Below are positions 12,217 through 26,191 of a stretch of 64,000 nucleotides of DNA, piece by piece (the first letter of the stretch is position 1; every line of letters begins with the position of its first letter). The notes beneath the pieces are model-generated. The model was not told the origin of the DNA. It saw only the letters and a program-made list of their open reading frames with translations, and searched no databases. Origin of the DNA: Viscum album (lineage: Eukaryota; Streptophyta; Magnoliopsida; Santalales; Viscaceae); NCBI GenBank assembly GCA_963277665.1, contig OY728152.1, positions 1,189,422,357-1,189,486,356 of the forward strand, in the 5' to 3' direction. Made by a program: the position numbers and the translations under genes.

Positions 12217-14489
12217 AATAAATTGTGTCCTCAGAATTAAATATTGATATTGAAAATTAAGGGTTTGACATTTGAAAATACCTTTTTTGGAACTCAAATA
12301 ATAAAAAGAGTTAATAAAACATCCTCTTGATAAGAGATAAATGGATGAAAAAATTTTATCTAGAATAACACATAACTAGGTTTCCAAGTAAGATGACATT
12401 TATGGGAAGTGAAGAAATATACATGAAAGAAAAGAAAAATTAATTATAGAGAGTGATAGAGATCATTAATAATAAGAAATGAAATGATCCATGTAATTTT
12501 AAGGACCTCAAAACCATAAATATTTGATGATTTAAAAGACCATTTGGTTCCTTATATATGAAGTTAATATGATAACATTTTTGTTTCATGATCATTATCC
12601 TAAAGTTGAGGAATTATTTTATTGTCTAATAATATTAGGAAATATTTTACTTAATATATTTATATTTCATAATCACAATTTTTTCCTTTTGTTTTTCATC
12701 CATATATTTCCACTTCATCTCTTACTCAAATAAATGAGTATCTAAAAATTATTCTTTATGGATAAAGCACTAAAATTAACTTTTAATGGATTATAAGATC
12801 CATAAAAGACTAAAAAGTCCTTCTATATGTCTCTAAATATTTACCAAAACTATAATGGTTAGAAGGATTCATCTAATATAATAAATTAATCTCTAAAATT
12901 GAATATTAACACCAAAATATCAATATAATCCATTTCATAATTGTTAATCTTCCAAAATATGTCTAACCAAATTCAATTTCCAAAACAATTATATGGAAGG
13001 TCACTAAATTTATAAAATGAACATAAAATTAAATTTCCCAAACAACATGAAGTATATCTTAATATAAAATTCAAAACATTTCAATACCATTATCACCATT
13101 AAAAAAAATAATGAAAACATGTATACTTCCAAAAAAAATATCAGGTTGTTGAATATATTCCAAAAATCCATACGTACAGTAAAATCCAGCTAATATAACA
13201 CTAACTAATTTCAACGTAACTAATACTATCCCATAAACATATCTGTATCATTATTTTCTCAAAATATATCACATATTAAGGGTTATCCTCCCCCAATAAT
13301 GACTTTTCAAAAAAGATCAACTTTCCATTGAATCAATTTTCTTGGTATTATTCAACATGTCTTCAAATCCTTATAAAAAACCCACTAAAGTATAATCCTT
13401 ATACATTTTATGATTCCTATAATTAGAATATCATTGATATAATACTTCTACAAAAAAATTATTAAATCCAAATACACAAGAACATTAATCATTCCACTTC
13501 ATCTATAGTAATAGCATAAGCTTGACCTTGATCACTTAGCTTCTTTCTAGTTGTATTTCATTTTCCTGAATGGCCCGAAAACCTTCATTTTTATTGATTT
13601 TTGATAACCCCCCTTTCAAGAAATGAGGGGGAACCCTTACAAGGCTCATAGGCTTATAGATTACATGGCCCGTAGGCTTTAGGAGATTACATGAAATGAA
13701 AGTCTTTAGGGATTTCAACCAGACTATCTACAAGGAACTACCCCTCCCCAGCATCTGCAACCTGATAGTAGCTATTCACCTTTTCATGACCGTCTGGCTA
13801 GGATTCCCATTCAAGAACAGGTTGGTACCGATGGCATAGCCATACCCTCTCATTCTGAAAATCCATTTGGCTCTGCTCTAGTGAGTGCACCTAATCTGAA
13901 TCATCTTCTAGGGTTGCTCCTTTTTTTTAGTGTGTCTGGGGCCTGCATTCATGTGACACAAAGGCCTTGTGGTGGACCTAAGTCCATAAGGTGGCCCAAA
14001 GGCCTTGAGAATCAACTGGCCTGAAGGCCTTGGGTGGCCCGAAAGCCTTGCAGGACGCGAGGACCAAACCGGTGGCCCGAAGGCCCATATGGATGAATAG
14101 TTCCAGTTGCCACAATACCGAACAGTGCCTGCTACAGTGCCTACTACAGTAACCTGGAAATATGCCTCCCCCCGGATTTGATCTCGGGTTTCTTGGATGC
14201 ACCTAGCGAGTCCTCACCAACTGGGTTGGGGCTCATGTGCATTTATTCCCTTGATTATTAAGGTATTCATTTTTTTAGTGCCTCATATCCTCACAGTTAA
14301 ATCATTTAACATTGGAATATTCTTTCTTTACCATTAAATGCTAATCATGGTGGCCTTTCTCTCTAAGCTTGTATAAAACCACCATTCCCTTCAAGCCAGT
14401 GCTAGGGTGTTTCACTCCATAATTATCACATGGGTAAATCCTTCTTTCAATTATTACCATTATCCATTTTTTATGTCATCCACTTTTTC
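12217..14489 (-). other. E1 internal region without recognisable pol
   Basis: The first 0.6 kb (to about 12,850) is recognisably similar to the start of the E2 interior (32,280-32,850), for example 'cttttttggaa...cataataaaa', 'tctagaataacacat' and 'actaggtttccaa'. No protease, RT or integrase motif could be found on either strand. From 13,540 to 14,230 the base composition rises in GC and a GGCC-flanked motif repeats. A plus-strand TATA-like GTATAAAACC lies at about 14,376. Confidence 0.55.
13571..14088. repeat. Cluster of TGGCCCGAAGGCCTTG motifs
   Basis: Related copies occur at 13,571, 13,666, 13,961 (partial), 13,992, 14,017, 14,035 and 14,073. The closest three are 18-25 bp apart. The core is nearly palindromic (GGCC....GGCC). 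The 74-codon minus-strand frame 14,202-13,978 is made of this repeat and shows no domain. Confidence 0.75.
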
Positions 14490-15000
14490 CTTTACTTTCT
14501 TTTTAATCTATAAGACTTGGAGAATTTTTTTTCTATATTGATTGCACATGATATTATGTCCTCGTATAACAGGAAGGTATGGGAGACTAATGACCCTAAA
14601 AGTATTATATTAATACTATCATAGAAAAGGTAAATATTTACCTTTGGATTCTGTATATAGTCCATATAATTCCATGATAACCTTGTGAAGTTGTATTCAT
14701 ACATAGAAATATTTTCATCCCCTTTTTCTATCAGACATAAGAATTATCTCTGCATATATTCTCATTTATCATGAAGAAAATATTTCTTTAAGAAAATTTC
14801 CTTAAAATAATTCTAATCCATGTTCATTATTTCTTCTTCATCCTTAGTTTTTTTAATAAATGGACACCACTGATCTATATCCCCTAAGAGATGATAAACA
14901 TCCATGAAAACCTTCGCCCTTTAATTGCTTCTCAGATCAATAAATATATTCTATAAGGAACTTTTCTATTAATTAGATACAAATGGGTTTGTATTCCCAT
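14490..15000 (-). pseudogene. Gag remnant of E1 (chromovirus type)
   Basis: The minus strand reads MDVYHLLGDIDQWCPFIKKT (about 14,907-14,850), then NYFKEIFLKKYFLHDK (about 14,800) and, after one or two lesions, NISMYEYNFTRLSWN (about 14,720-14,670). This is the plant chromovirus Gag signature, with a W-[F/V] block, a F--F--KYFP block and a 'SV-EYE--FTRLS' block in correct order and spacing. Stops lie where Arg and Gln are expected. The gene sits about 0.8 kb after the PBS, where gag belongs. No zinc knuckle or protease follows, so E1 had at most a gag gene. The family resembles the gag of Tekay/Del elements, which suggests E1 arose from such an element by loss of pol. Confidence 0.75.
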
Positions 15001-15703
15001 TTCATGACAGAGGTTTATGACACATTAATTTTTCTAGAATTATTACACCATGTGGTGGATCAACAGGCTGATCCATATAAGAAAGGTTATTTCTCATAAC
15101 CAGAGTCAGTTCCCCAAATTGGTTTATAATTTGATAAATCTTAACATGGGGTATGTTCACCCATACAGTTCTCATTCCTTTTAATATAAAATATTTATAA
15201 ATAATTATATGCTCCAGATTTGATGGTGACATTATGAAACATAATGAAAAATCCCAAAAATATTGAGACACTTCACATAAGTTGAAAAATTTATACATGG
15301 ATAATCTCATAATCTATACATGGTTTCTTTGGAAAGTATTCAAATTATAAAAAATGAAGAAATCCTTTATAATGGTTTATAAAAAAATGTTACTTAACCA
15401 AAGTATATCCCCTAGGAGTGTCAAAATATGTGTATAGTAAGGCTCATTTTCATGTGCTAGATAATTCTTGAGTCAAACCCATCATGCGTTTTTCTGAGTT
15501 ATTACCCTTAGCTACATATATTTCAAAACCACATACACTCCTAGTATCCAAATAGAGATATATTGAAAGAAAAAAGCACATAATTTATTCCATAACAAAA
15601 TTTTCAGATGTTATTATATAATTATCCTCAAATTATATCATAGGGCTATGTTCCATAATCAATTTTTCCCTTACTCTAGTTCCAAAAGTTTCTACTAAAC
15701 TTT

Positions 15704-15714
15704 CACTGATACCA
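15704..15714 (-). promoter_or_regulatory. E1 primer binding site (tRNA-iMet type)
   Basis: The plus strand CACTGATACCA is TGGTATCAGTG on the minus strand, nine leading bases identical to the usual plant PBS TGGTATCAGAGC. It lies two bases from the LTR end TGTAAAGACCCC (15,717), as expected. Confidence 0.85.
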
Positions 15715-17784
15715 ACTGTAAAGACCCCAAGCATAGTAGCCCAAAGTCAAGGGTTAATTTATTATATTAGAATAAGATAAAAGGAATAAAATCACAAAGG
15801 ACCTTATATTTTTGTATTCTTGGTAACCTAGACACATACTTTAATTTCACATTACAATTAAAAATACAAAATACAACATATTATTTTCTTTGAGTGCATC
15901 ATTTTTCATCTAGAATTACCCTACATTTCAATCATAATACACATCTCGGAATCATGAGGAAAGAATCATAAGATTGGGGTGATCTAAAATTATTAGTAAT
16001 AGTATGTGTACAACATAAGATATCATGAATAAATATGAATAATAAATATTTAATGGTAAATAACTAAAACAAATTCCATTCAATCAATTACTTGATAATA
16101 ATATAGAATCAATTCAAATAATAAAAAATAATAATCACATGAGTTGGAAAATTAAACATGGATATTCTAACTAATCAAATAATCACATGTAACTTCAATA
16201 ACTAATATTATAATAATTGAATGAATAATTTCAGACATCATAACTATATCTTCAAGGCCTTATTCAAATACATATTACATAAATGGGTAAGGAATCAGCC
16301 AAAAACTAAATCTAATTTGTCTCATGAGAACTACTGAGGTGTCAAGGGGATATAGAAGTACCCTCCCAACACTTATTAAGTGAAATTCATTCCTTATATG
16401 AAACGGGTGAATCATAATCAATATAAACATTTTTTTAAAAAAACTATCATATGAAATGTTAATAATTTCCCAAATCAATAAACATAATCATAAACCATCT
16501 AGAATAATATGAATGGTATCAAACCAGTACATCCCCAATCAAAGTGATCATAAAAAATATGGATAAATAATAATGATTTTATATTTACCCTAGATCCCCA
16601 TTGGATCATAAATACAACAAGGGGTTGATTTCGTTGATGTCGTTGATGAATAGAAATACCATAAAAATTCCATTAAAAATTTTCTTGACGAAAATATCCT
16701 TTTCAATTTAAAAATATTTTTAAATATAAAAGTTCAAAAATATTTTTAAAATAATTCTCTTTGAAAATAAAGTTTTAAACTTTTAAAATAATCTTTAAAA
16801 CTTTTAGTGGTCATGATAGTGGGATATTTCGTACATGTCATATAAGTCAAAAAGAAGATTCCTTTTACATTTTTAGAAAAATACAAATGGACCTTTCCTG
16901 GAAATTTACATGAATATACCTTTCAATAATTAAAAATTCAAAATTGGGTAAAAGTGAATTTAATAAATAATTTCGTTAATGTAAATAAAATTTTTAAAAA
17001 TTCTTTTAGAAAACATGGTTTTCAAAGAAAAATGATTTTCGAGCGAAGAGAGAAATGAAGTCAGATATTATTAAAAAGAATATCAATAATTTTAATTAAA
17101 AAAGAAAGAAAAGTTATGCTATTACTTTAAAAATTCATGAATAACCAGTGGATAGGAAAATATTTTGAGTTAAAAAAATATCAAATAATTTCCCCAAGAA
17201 AGACTTAAACATAAACAATCTCGAATAATGATGAGATTGTGATATGCACTCTTACCATTTTGGTAACATTTGAATCATATTCCCCGTAAAAGGAATAAAT
17301 TAAAATGAAACTTTAAATAAAATAAAGATAAATATATTCATGATATAAATTATAAAAAGATTTAGTATATACATCACAAAAATTAATAAGTGATGAATAT
17401 AACATATGTCTCACAAAAGTAAAAGTGAGATGAGAAACCCTAACCCCGGGTATGATTTCCTTTGTATTTTTTATAACCTTCTGTATAATAAATATAGTAA
17501 TATTATAAATATATAAAATAACCATAAATATATATATCAGCCCATATATTATTTACATATAGTTTTTTATCAACCGTTTATTAATAATTATTTGTCAAAA
17601 TCACTATTTTGGGTGGTAATTGCTTTGTTTTTCATATATGTTTTGGTTCAATAATTTTGATCCATTTAATTTAATCATTGTTACATATTATCAAAAATTT
17701 AAAACATGATATAAATATCATATATATATATATTCTTTATATATGTATTTATTTCAATCTATAAAATTTAGAAATAAAAAATTT

Positions 17785-18400
17785 ATTACACCATTCATGG
17801 AGAGAGTAAGTCGTATGTACACAAGAACATTATTCCCATTTTTTATCAATGGATGGAATGAAAGGAAAATAGATGTTAATTAACCTTTAAAAAATAATTA
17901 TTATTTTATATATAGAATTTATATTAATTAAATCCATTCTTATTACCATCCATATAAAAATAAAATGAAAATCATTTCACATTTCTGCATGGAGGCGGTA
18001 GTTCACATGTATGCATGAGCAATGTTATTATTTTCCAATAGATTGGATGGTTAGAAAATAGATAAGGTATTTTATTAATTGAAGTGTGGTTATGTTATAA
18101 ATATCACATATATTTATTAACTTTATTATAAACCTTCCATGTAAAACGTAAGTGAAAAATAAATCACATCACTTTGTGAAGCGGTGGTCTATCGTACACA
18201 CGAGCGACGTAATCATATCCACCACAAAATGGTATGTAAGAAGTTATATGTGATATAAAAATTCCATAAGTATAAAAATTTTATAAATATCATATATATA
18301 TATATATGTTATATAAATCATTATATCCAGACTTTAAAGGTGTTGATGAAAAATGAATTACAATAATTTGTGAGGCGGTAGTCCGTCGTACACATGATCA
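17785..18400 (-). repeat. Four-unit array, about 190-bp period, in E1 LTR
   Basis: Cores lie near 17,803, 17,995, 18,181 and 18,375 (spacings 192, 186, 194). The plus-strand core is GGCGGTAGTCCGTCGTACAC followed by ACGAGCGACGT-like text and preceded by 'gaaaaatgaatcacatc'. The outermost unit (17,803) is the most decayed. It lies about 350-950 bp downstream (minus strand) of the TATA box, so in the predicted transcribed R/U5. Confidence 0.85.
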
Positions 18401-18740
18401 AGGGTTTCATTTCCCATTTGATAGAATATGAGTTAGATATTGTGACTTAAATTAATATAATAACATATTATTATATTTTATATACTTTTGTTTTTATATT
18501 ATAAAATATAAGTAATATTATGAGTTATAAGAAGAAATAAAATGAAGATTCGTACCTAAAAACTTTACCTCTTATTTGGGAAACCTCTTTAGGTTTAACA
18601 TAAATCCTTCAGAGATTATGTTTATGACCTAACAAAGAAATATAGGATGTTTTAAGAGTATTAATAAAATCTATTTGGGTATGTATTTTCCAAATAAAAA
18701 GGAGTTTTTAAGTTTGAATAGGGGAGGAGATTGGGTGGCC

Positions 18741-18748
18741 TTTTATAA
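18741..18748 (-). promoter_or_regulatory. TATA box of E1 LTR promoter
   Basis: The plus strand GGCCTTTTATAAG is CTTATAAAAGGCC on the minus strand. The same sequence sits at the matching place in both E2 LTRs, which supports function in the ancestral element. Transcription would run leftward, starting about 30 bp below. Confidence 0.7.
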
Positions 18749-19870
18749 GTGGGGGAGAGGACACACGTGGAATTTTTTAAAATATAAAGTGATACCCACA
18801 TATTTATGATTACAAAATTCTAAAAAATGGATAATTATCATACCTTAGAGGTTTTAAGGTCTAAATATGTACATAAAATTGTTATTGGATATGTTTTATG
18901 TCATTTGTAATCCTTATATTCTTAGTTTAACCCAAAGGAAAGCCAATTTTTACCTTAACTATGGTAATTAATATTACTATTTTCATTATTAATTATGGTC
19001 AAAAATTAATTTGACCTTTTTATATAATATAAATTATAGTAATTAAAACTAAAGAATCAATTTTTACAAATTAAATTCACATAAGTGGTAGATTTCAATT
19101 TAAAATTTATCCATATACACAACGAAAGAACGGTTTTCCAATGAAAACATTATAATAAGTATATAATGTTTTAATATCAAAATTCATTATAAAATTGATT
19201 CAAATGAACTAAATTAGTAAAAATGTAAAATTATTTGACTAATTTTACATTAAAATCAATTTTAAATATATTTTAACTCTATAAACAATGTAAATGAAAA
19301 GGTAGATTTCAATAAAAACAGTATTTTTTACTATTCATTTAAAAATTAATCGTTCTAGAAAAAACACAAAAATTTAAGAAAATATGATTTTAACATTTAG
19401 ATTTATAAGATTAATTTTATATTATTAATTCAATTTTATAAAATGGTTAAAAATTAATTTTATATTATTTGTGAAAATATTAACTAAATCATCCTTTAAA
19501 AAATATAAGTTTTCATAAAATATTTATTTTCATTTCAAATAATTTTTATTTTATTTTAAATCAATAGATAACCATTGACTTTATTTTATACCATATAATT
19601 TTCATAATTTATTTAGTCCTATTCATACTCTCCAACTTAATGACTAGTTTATAATGGTCATGATTAAATAATAAATATATTTTAATAGAGCATCATGTTT
19701 CATTTAAACTCAGCATTGCATGCATTGCAAGCTATCGATAAGATTTAATTTATTTAAAAATAAATACATAATAAAGTATTAGGGTGTTTCATTATCTTAT
19801 AAACTTGTTGTTCCATGTCATATATTCTATCAAACATGATTTTCCTCTTTTAGAATCTTGGGGTGTTATA

Positions 19871-20015
19871 GGTGATGTTTATACTCGGCTCCTTCACACT
19901 TCTTCACAGACCTTCTCCTTTTTATAAACAATTTATTCTGTGCAGGTCTCTGAACCAATGTCGATATAGTTTATATATATTTGTGTTTTTCTGTGTTTTT
20001 TTTGTGTCACTTTTA

Positions 20016-20060
<45 letters not shown>

Positions 20061-20620
20061 CATATACATTATATTATATATATAACATATAAAGTGGGGT
20101 GGGGGTAGGTGTTACCTCCCTAAATATTTGTTTTTTTTACTCTTTTTTAAAAAAAATCATCTTCCCACATGTTTTAGGGAGAATTTACTATAAAATTAAA
20201 AATAAAATTGGGGTTTGACCGTCCCATAAAAGGGGAAGCATGATTTCCCCCCAAAAAATATATTTTAATTTATATATTTATAATATATGGAATATATAAA
20301 TTCATATATATTAACATATAAATATTTTAATAGTATATGTAATATGTATACAAATATATAATTATACTAATAATAAATGAAAATTAAAATTTTATTATGA
20401 TCCAAATAAATATCCCATTTTTTATCTTATTTATTGTATTCATAATTAGTAAAATAAAATAAATACATTATTCCAAATTGAATCTCAACATCTTTCGGTC
20501 ATTCTTGACCACACACACTCTAATTCACACATACTCTTGACTATTAGAATTAGAACTAGATCCTTGAGATTAATTTTAATAAATAAAATTTAAATAAAAA
20601 ATTATAAATTAATGTGATTT
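19871..20620. other. AT-rich spacer with microsatellite
   Basis: No gene is visible. It holds the (AT)n run at 20,018-20,055 and a polypyrimidine-rich stretch at 19,880-19,920. If the orphan PBS at 20,621 is real, this would be the start of that element's interior, cut off by E1. Confidence 0.5.
20018..20055. repeat. (AT)n microsatellite
   Basis: An uninterrupted AT run of about 38 bp, followed by further imperfect AT repeats to about 20,090. Confidence 0.97.
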
Positions 20621-20631
20621 CTCTAATACCA
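20621..20631 (-). promoter_or_regulatory. Orphan primer binding site, minus strand
   Basis: The plus strand CTCTAATACCA is TGGTATTAGAG on the minus strand, one mismatch from TGGTATCAGAG. Two bases away TGAAGGATTCAAGC (20,634) could be an LTR end. Together they suggest a minus-strand LTR element whose 5' LTR lies to the right and whose body is lost on the left. Confidence 0.5.
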
Positions 20632-20633
20632 CT

Positions 20634-23600
20634 TGAAGGATTCAAGCATAGAAAAAGTGAGAGGGCAGGTTTACTGTTTAAAAAAATCTATTAAATTTTA
20701 TCAAAATTTCTCTGATTCCTTTAAAAAGATCATCACACATAATTTATAATTAATTGTTTAAATGAAATAAATATAAGATTTCTTTAATATTTTATTTTAT
20801 TTACTACCATTGTTGACATCACCAACCTGATCCCAGATCTTGTAGATATTGTCTTTGCTACAAGAATACAAAAGAGGATCCCTCTAGTGATATCCATATA
20901 TGTCCCACAAAGCTTAAAATGATTTTCATGATATCTAAAATTCTATTATGAGGGAATCAAGAGCATTACACTATTTTCTCTTCATCATATGAATATATCA
21001 CTTACTCTTTATCTCTAGAAACTTAAGAAAAGTGGTATAATTTATTATATTTTTCTCCCATGGACTTGAGATGAGAATTAGATGGAATGGATTCCTATAT
21101 CAAATAAAATTAAATAATTTATTTTTTATAATTTTTTAAATAATTAAATGAATTAAATTTAATTTAGTTTTCTTTAATTCAACTCTAATAAAAATCCATG
21201 TCCCTTTTCTCTAAAAATAATAATAAAATTATTACTCTTTTTGTAAATTATATCATTCTAATATCATTTCTTTAAAAAAATATTGATTTAAATGATATTA
21301 ATTTTATTTATTGGATCACTATCCATTCCAAATCCTTGAAAAAAAATTATCGAACCTGGACTAATTTAATTATGGGATTTTAATAAAATAAATATAATAT
21401 TCCTAAAAATTATGAATAAATATTTATTATAATAACATAATTTATTAATAAATAATTATTTCACTCTTCTCATAAATAAATATTATATTTATTTATCTTG
21501 TGAATAAATAAGAGATACAATTCAAATAAAATTTTCTTATCTTGAATAATCTTATAATTGAATTTTTGATCAATATAAATTGAATAAATATTATTCCAAA
21601 AACTGGGAATAAATTTACTTTTAAATTTAAATTCAATTAAATCTATTGAGATTCTAGATATATTTACAATGTGTCCCTCTAGGCTCTTTTTTAATGACTG
21701 TAGGTCTAACCCACAAACCATGAGTGTTATCTAGCAACACATCATGACCCTCATAAATAAAAGATAATTCTCCATAATAACAACCTCCTAAGAATTATAT
21801 TGTGTAATATAATCCTTTTATTAGATGATATATCATCAAACATGATTCAAACATCTGTCATTATCTTATATGTTCTCTATTTGACTTTCTAAAATAAACT
21901 TTTCAATAAAATACCAATGTTATAGATCTTAGTCAAACACTTCTATCTCAATCAAATGGATAGATATATCTTCATTTATAACTATATGGTGGAAAATAAT
22001 TTATCGAACATTTAATAAATATCATATCACTTATGACGTATAGAACATTTACTAATTTTTCTTGAGTATATATCATCATGGTTTCCAACAATACAAAAAA
22101 TTATGTGATTCATGATATACATTAACAATGATATCAAGTCTAAGAACTAATACACATGCTCATGGAAAGGAATTCCAATGTAAAAAAAATATGAAATTAT
22201 TATTGTTGGGTTTATCCTCATAACCTCCCATTTTAGATATCACTGAGTGAGAACCTTTTAAAAATAATTCAAAAAGCTCTTGAGTCCCAAACACCTAACA
22301 TTCATACATAATGTATATCCATCAATCATGATGTTTCTAGATAATAGGATACATTTTTAAGAATATTGTTTTAATATCTCTAGGTTCACATTGTAGTGGA
22401 GAAGTACTATAACCTATTAATATGATAAATGATCTATAAGAATTATCACATAAATCATGATGAAATAAAATTTATATTTGATAAAAAGATATTTTATAAA
22501 TAAAATTTATAAAATAAGTTTTTTTAGGGTACCAACTCTAATAATAAGATCTCAAGTGTAATCAATATTTGTTTATTTATAAATATTTCAACCACAAAGA
22601 TGCCATAATTTTTTCCATTGTAGTTATAAGGATTTTACTCAAATTCAGTGATATGATATCACTTTCATCATCAATTCTATAAGACATAAGTTATTACTAT
22701 AAATATATCAAGCCTTATATTGTATATTCTAGTAGTAACAGATAACCTACCTAAGAGCCTTGAATTATATTCAAAACTTCCATATTATAAAATATGAAAC
22801 TCAATATATTTTCATCAATCACATATGTTTTTCATACTCGATGATGCAATGAGATATCTTATCACTATAGTAGGAAAATAATACCTTTCAACCAAAGTGA
22901 TACAAAATTCTCTAGTATCTTTAAAGTTGTAGCAATTATAGAAAAACAAATTTTGATCATAATTTTTCAGATATTGTATCTTCCAAGATTCCATAGATCA
23001 ATCTAAATTATATTTTATCTCCCATATTATAACCCATTTATAAGGTAATCTATTCCAAAAAATAATATCCCCATATGAAAGTTTCATCTTGCATTATAAT
23101 GAAGGTGTATTGGAAAGTAGTGAAACAAGTCTATTATTTGGTTGAAAACAATTATTCTCTATCATTTCTAATTGATTAGGCCCAAGAATTTAAATATATA
23201 TATATATATGAAATCATTTTTTATTAACTTAAAAATAAATCAAAATAATTATTGAGATGTAAAATTTTATAACATGTATATAGATTCACATAAAGAATAT
23301 CTTGTTTAATAAATACTACATTTCAATAATTCGTTTAAGAATTTAATATTTATATATATTTTTTGTAGATAGTGTAAAATTCAGAAAAAAAATATTCAAA
23401 TGGTTAGTTTTGAATCATAAATTTATTTATAAAAATAAAATATTTTTTATATGTATGAAAAAGTAATATTAAATTCAAATTATATATTATTTTCAACTAA
23501 ACCTCATAATATAAAGTATTAAAGGTATAAAATATATATTTCAGACTTTGTGGTACCATAAATATGTTGGCTATGAACCAAAAATTTTAAAAAATAAAAT

Positions 23601-25969
23601 TCAAAATATATTAATCAGAAATAATAACTATGTATTTGTGGTAAATTAATATAACTTTTTACAATGCATAATTGATAATTAATTTTCACCTTACACCTTT
23701 AGTTAATATGAATTTTTCTATAAATTGTATGCCCAATGATTTTACAAAGTATTTAATACCTTTAGTTGAAAATAAATAGATGATTTTTAGTAATAAATAA
23801 TTTATTTTTATAATAAAAATAAAAAATTTATTTTACAATAACAAAATGGATGAAAAACAAAAATAAAATGGTATGAGATATTTTTCAGATTAAAAAACAT
23901 CTTATAACAGATTATATGACTTAATTTTCTAAGAAATAATTGAAATGTAATATTTGTTAAAAATTTATTGTTTATGTGAAAATGTACACTAGTTTTCAAA
24001 ATAATATATTGATAATAATTTTTTTATGTTTTCTAGGATAAAGAAAATCAATTTCCCATTTACATATATGTGTGTGTTTGTGTGAATTATTATGTCCAAT
24101 AAATTGGTTATTAGATTATTTAGGGGATTTTGATCAAAAAAATTGTTTCGTCACATTTTAGTTTAGCTTCATTCATAAAAAAATTGAAACATTAAAATTT
24201 AGATCTACATACTTCAAATTTTTTCTCTTAAATTGATTTATAATATAATAGATAAAATAAAATTTTGAAATATTCATTAAATCTTTAATGATACCTTCTT
24301 TTAATACATGTGTGGATAATAATAATTTTACCAAAGTTTGGTGATTCTAGGATGTTAAGAATACTCCAGTTATTATTGTTAAATATTTTCTATTAAATTA
24401 TAAGAAAATAAAACTTAAAAACACTCTCTATACTAAAAAGTATAGAATAAGGTGGTGAATATTGATTTATATATTCAAATGAGTCTATAAGTTTTTAATA
24501 GGTGAACATTAAACCATATGATTGGACTAATGATAGGATAAGGTATATTTGTTATTTGTTCTCCCCAAAATAATACTAGTTTAGACTCATTATTATCATT
24601 GGGTCGATAAGATCTATACAAATAAATATTGATCACATTATTCCAAACATTACAAATCTATGGTTATATAAAATTTTATTTTACTGTAGTTAAATAAAAA
24701 ACATTCAACTATAAAAAAAATATCCTTCATTATATCTTAAAAGATATAAACTATGGTAAAATTAAAATTAATCTCACACTTATATGTGTTCCTATGATTT
24801 TAAAAAATCAAACAGATAACTCTTATATTAGAGATAATAAATAAGTAGTTGTGGTAAAAATAATAATTAATTTTGTTTACATGTGTCCTAATGTCTAATT
24901 ATATATGTATTAAATGAATTAAATGTTTTGATCTTTGATGGTAAAATTTTTATAAGCTTATGAAACTCTAAGTGACTTGACTAAATGTAAATAATATGAC
25001 CAATATGGTAAGGATGGTCTCAATGAAGGAAGGAGTGATAACCCCAAGTTTTGGAGGTTTAATAAAACTATGGGGTGCCAAGTTGATTTAGAAAATACAA
25101 TACCATTGTATTTCCTATAAAGGTAATGGTGATAAACCAATGATTTATAATAAGAAAAAAACTTTATATAAAAACAAAATGGAAAAACTTGATCTTCACT
25201 TTAAGTTAAGATGATATAATGCTGATAATTATGTTATTTATGTCATGATTAGTATTAAAATATAAGATTATTTTTTAGCAAAAAATGGATTTTTTTTACC
25301 ACATTCCAATGTATCTTTAAGGTTTTTTATGTGGATCATAATAATTAGAATGAGAAACATAATTAATTATAAGATAATATCATATAATATAGAAAAATAA
25401 TAATAAGGGAAACCAGAAACACAAGATAATAAATTTTTCATAAAATCAAAAAAAAACCATTATAAACTTATTTATATATTATAGAAAATAAAAAAATGAA
25501 ACATACATATAAACAACAATGATAAATTAAATAAAAAAACTCAAAAAAAAATAAACTATTAATCCATAATTATAAGTGATTTTTCTAGTAAAAACTATTA
25601 AAAAATAAAATTGGACCCATGTTATGTTATATTGTTTATGTTTATATTAATTAGTATTATTTTCAAAAACAAAATTTTCATCGTAATTGTTTTTTTCTAA
25701 AACTACTGATATTATTATTATTGTTATTATTATTTTTAACATGTTATGTGCTATTGTTCATGTTAAAAAATTATATTGGGTATTCCCTTGTTCCAAGATA
25801 ATATTTTGATATGAAAATGTGTGGATGAGATTCACAGAAATCTTCATGTTTGATGTTCTTGATTCTAATGGAATTTAGTGGGATCATTATCATTTCATTG
25901 TATTTGGTTTTCCCGTATCCCAGAAAATGTAGCTAACTATAAATTTAAAAATAAATTTTGGATAGATTA

Positions 25970-26005
<36 letters not shown>

Positions 26006-26191
26006 GGATACACTTATATCTTAGTGGTACTATGTGGTATTCTAGCAAAGAATAAACTCCTGTTAAAATTCATGAGGAGATGTATTTTTGGACGCATTGT
26101 ATTGGAACTGTAGTGGTTACTATATAAAGAACATATTTTATAGAATAAATCTTGTAAAATAAATTAAAGACCTTGTCTATAGAGTGATTAT
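20634..26191. other. Decayed AT-rich DNA, possible LTR at its left end
   Basis: I see no gene in these 5.5 kb. Open frames are all under 85 codons and AT-driven. The stretch around 21,660-21,780 is less AT-rich and, with the orphan PBS, could be part of an old LTR. Short microsatellites occur at 23,193-23,209 (AT) and 25,974-26,002 (ATT). Confidence 0.5.
25974..26002. repeat. (ATT)n microsatellite
   Basis: About nine ATT units in a row; a shorter imperfect ATT run is at about 25,707-25,735. Confidence 0.95.

Larger units (their letters stand above)
11691..19870 (-). mobile_element. E1: non-autonomous Ty3/gypsy with large LTR, 3' LTR truncated
   Basis: Reading on the minus strand, E1 has a complete-looking 5' LTR (19,870-15,717), a tRNA-Met-type PBS just below it, a gag remnant, about 2.3 kb of unrecognised sequence without pol, a polypyrimidine tract (PPT in reverse) and the first 0.5 kb of the 3' LTR. 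The two LTR ends match: both contain the same 'ATAACCWTTGA...TTTATTTTATA' and 'ggttataatggtcatg'-type text (11,890-12,060 and 19,560-19,700). Large LTRs with a short, pol-less interior resemble the LARD class of plant elements. The rest of the 3' LTR is lost at about 11,690. Confidence 0.75.
15717..19870 (-). repeat. E1 5' LTR (about 4.15 kb)
   Basis: It is bounded by TGTAAAGACCCC at the PBS side and by GGGGTGTTATA at 19,870. It is similar throughout to the two E2 LTRs: the 'acatatgtctcac...gagatgagaaaccct' block (17,400), the four-unit array (17,785-18,400) and the TATA block (18,735-18,750) occur in the same order. It is shorter than the E2 LTRs (4.9 kb), partly because it lacks a duplication of about 380 bp seen in them. 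No coding capacity. Confidence 0.82.

Noticed and set aside
16508..16520. TGGTATCAAACCA as a plus-strand primer binding site
   Set aside because: It lies inside the E1 LTR with no LTR edge next to it; a chance match.
17785..18400. The regularly spaced 190-bp units read as a CRISPR array
   Set aside because: Units are degenerate, the intervals are far too long for spacers, and the setting is a plant LTR.
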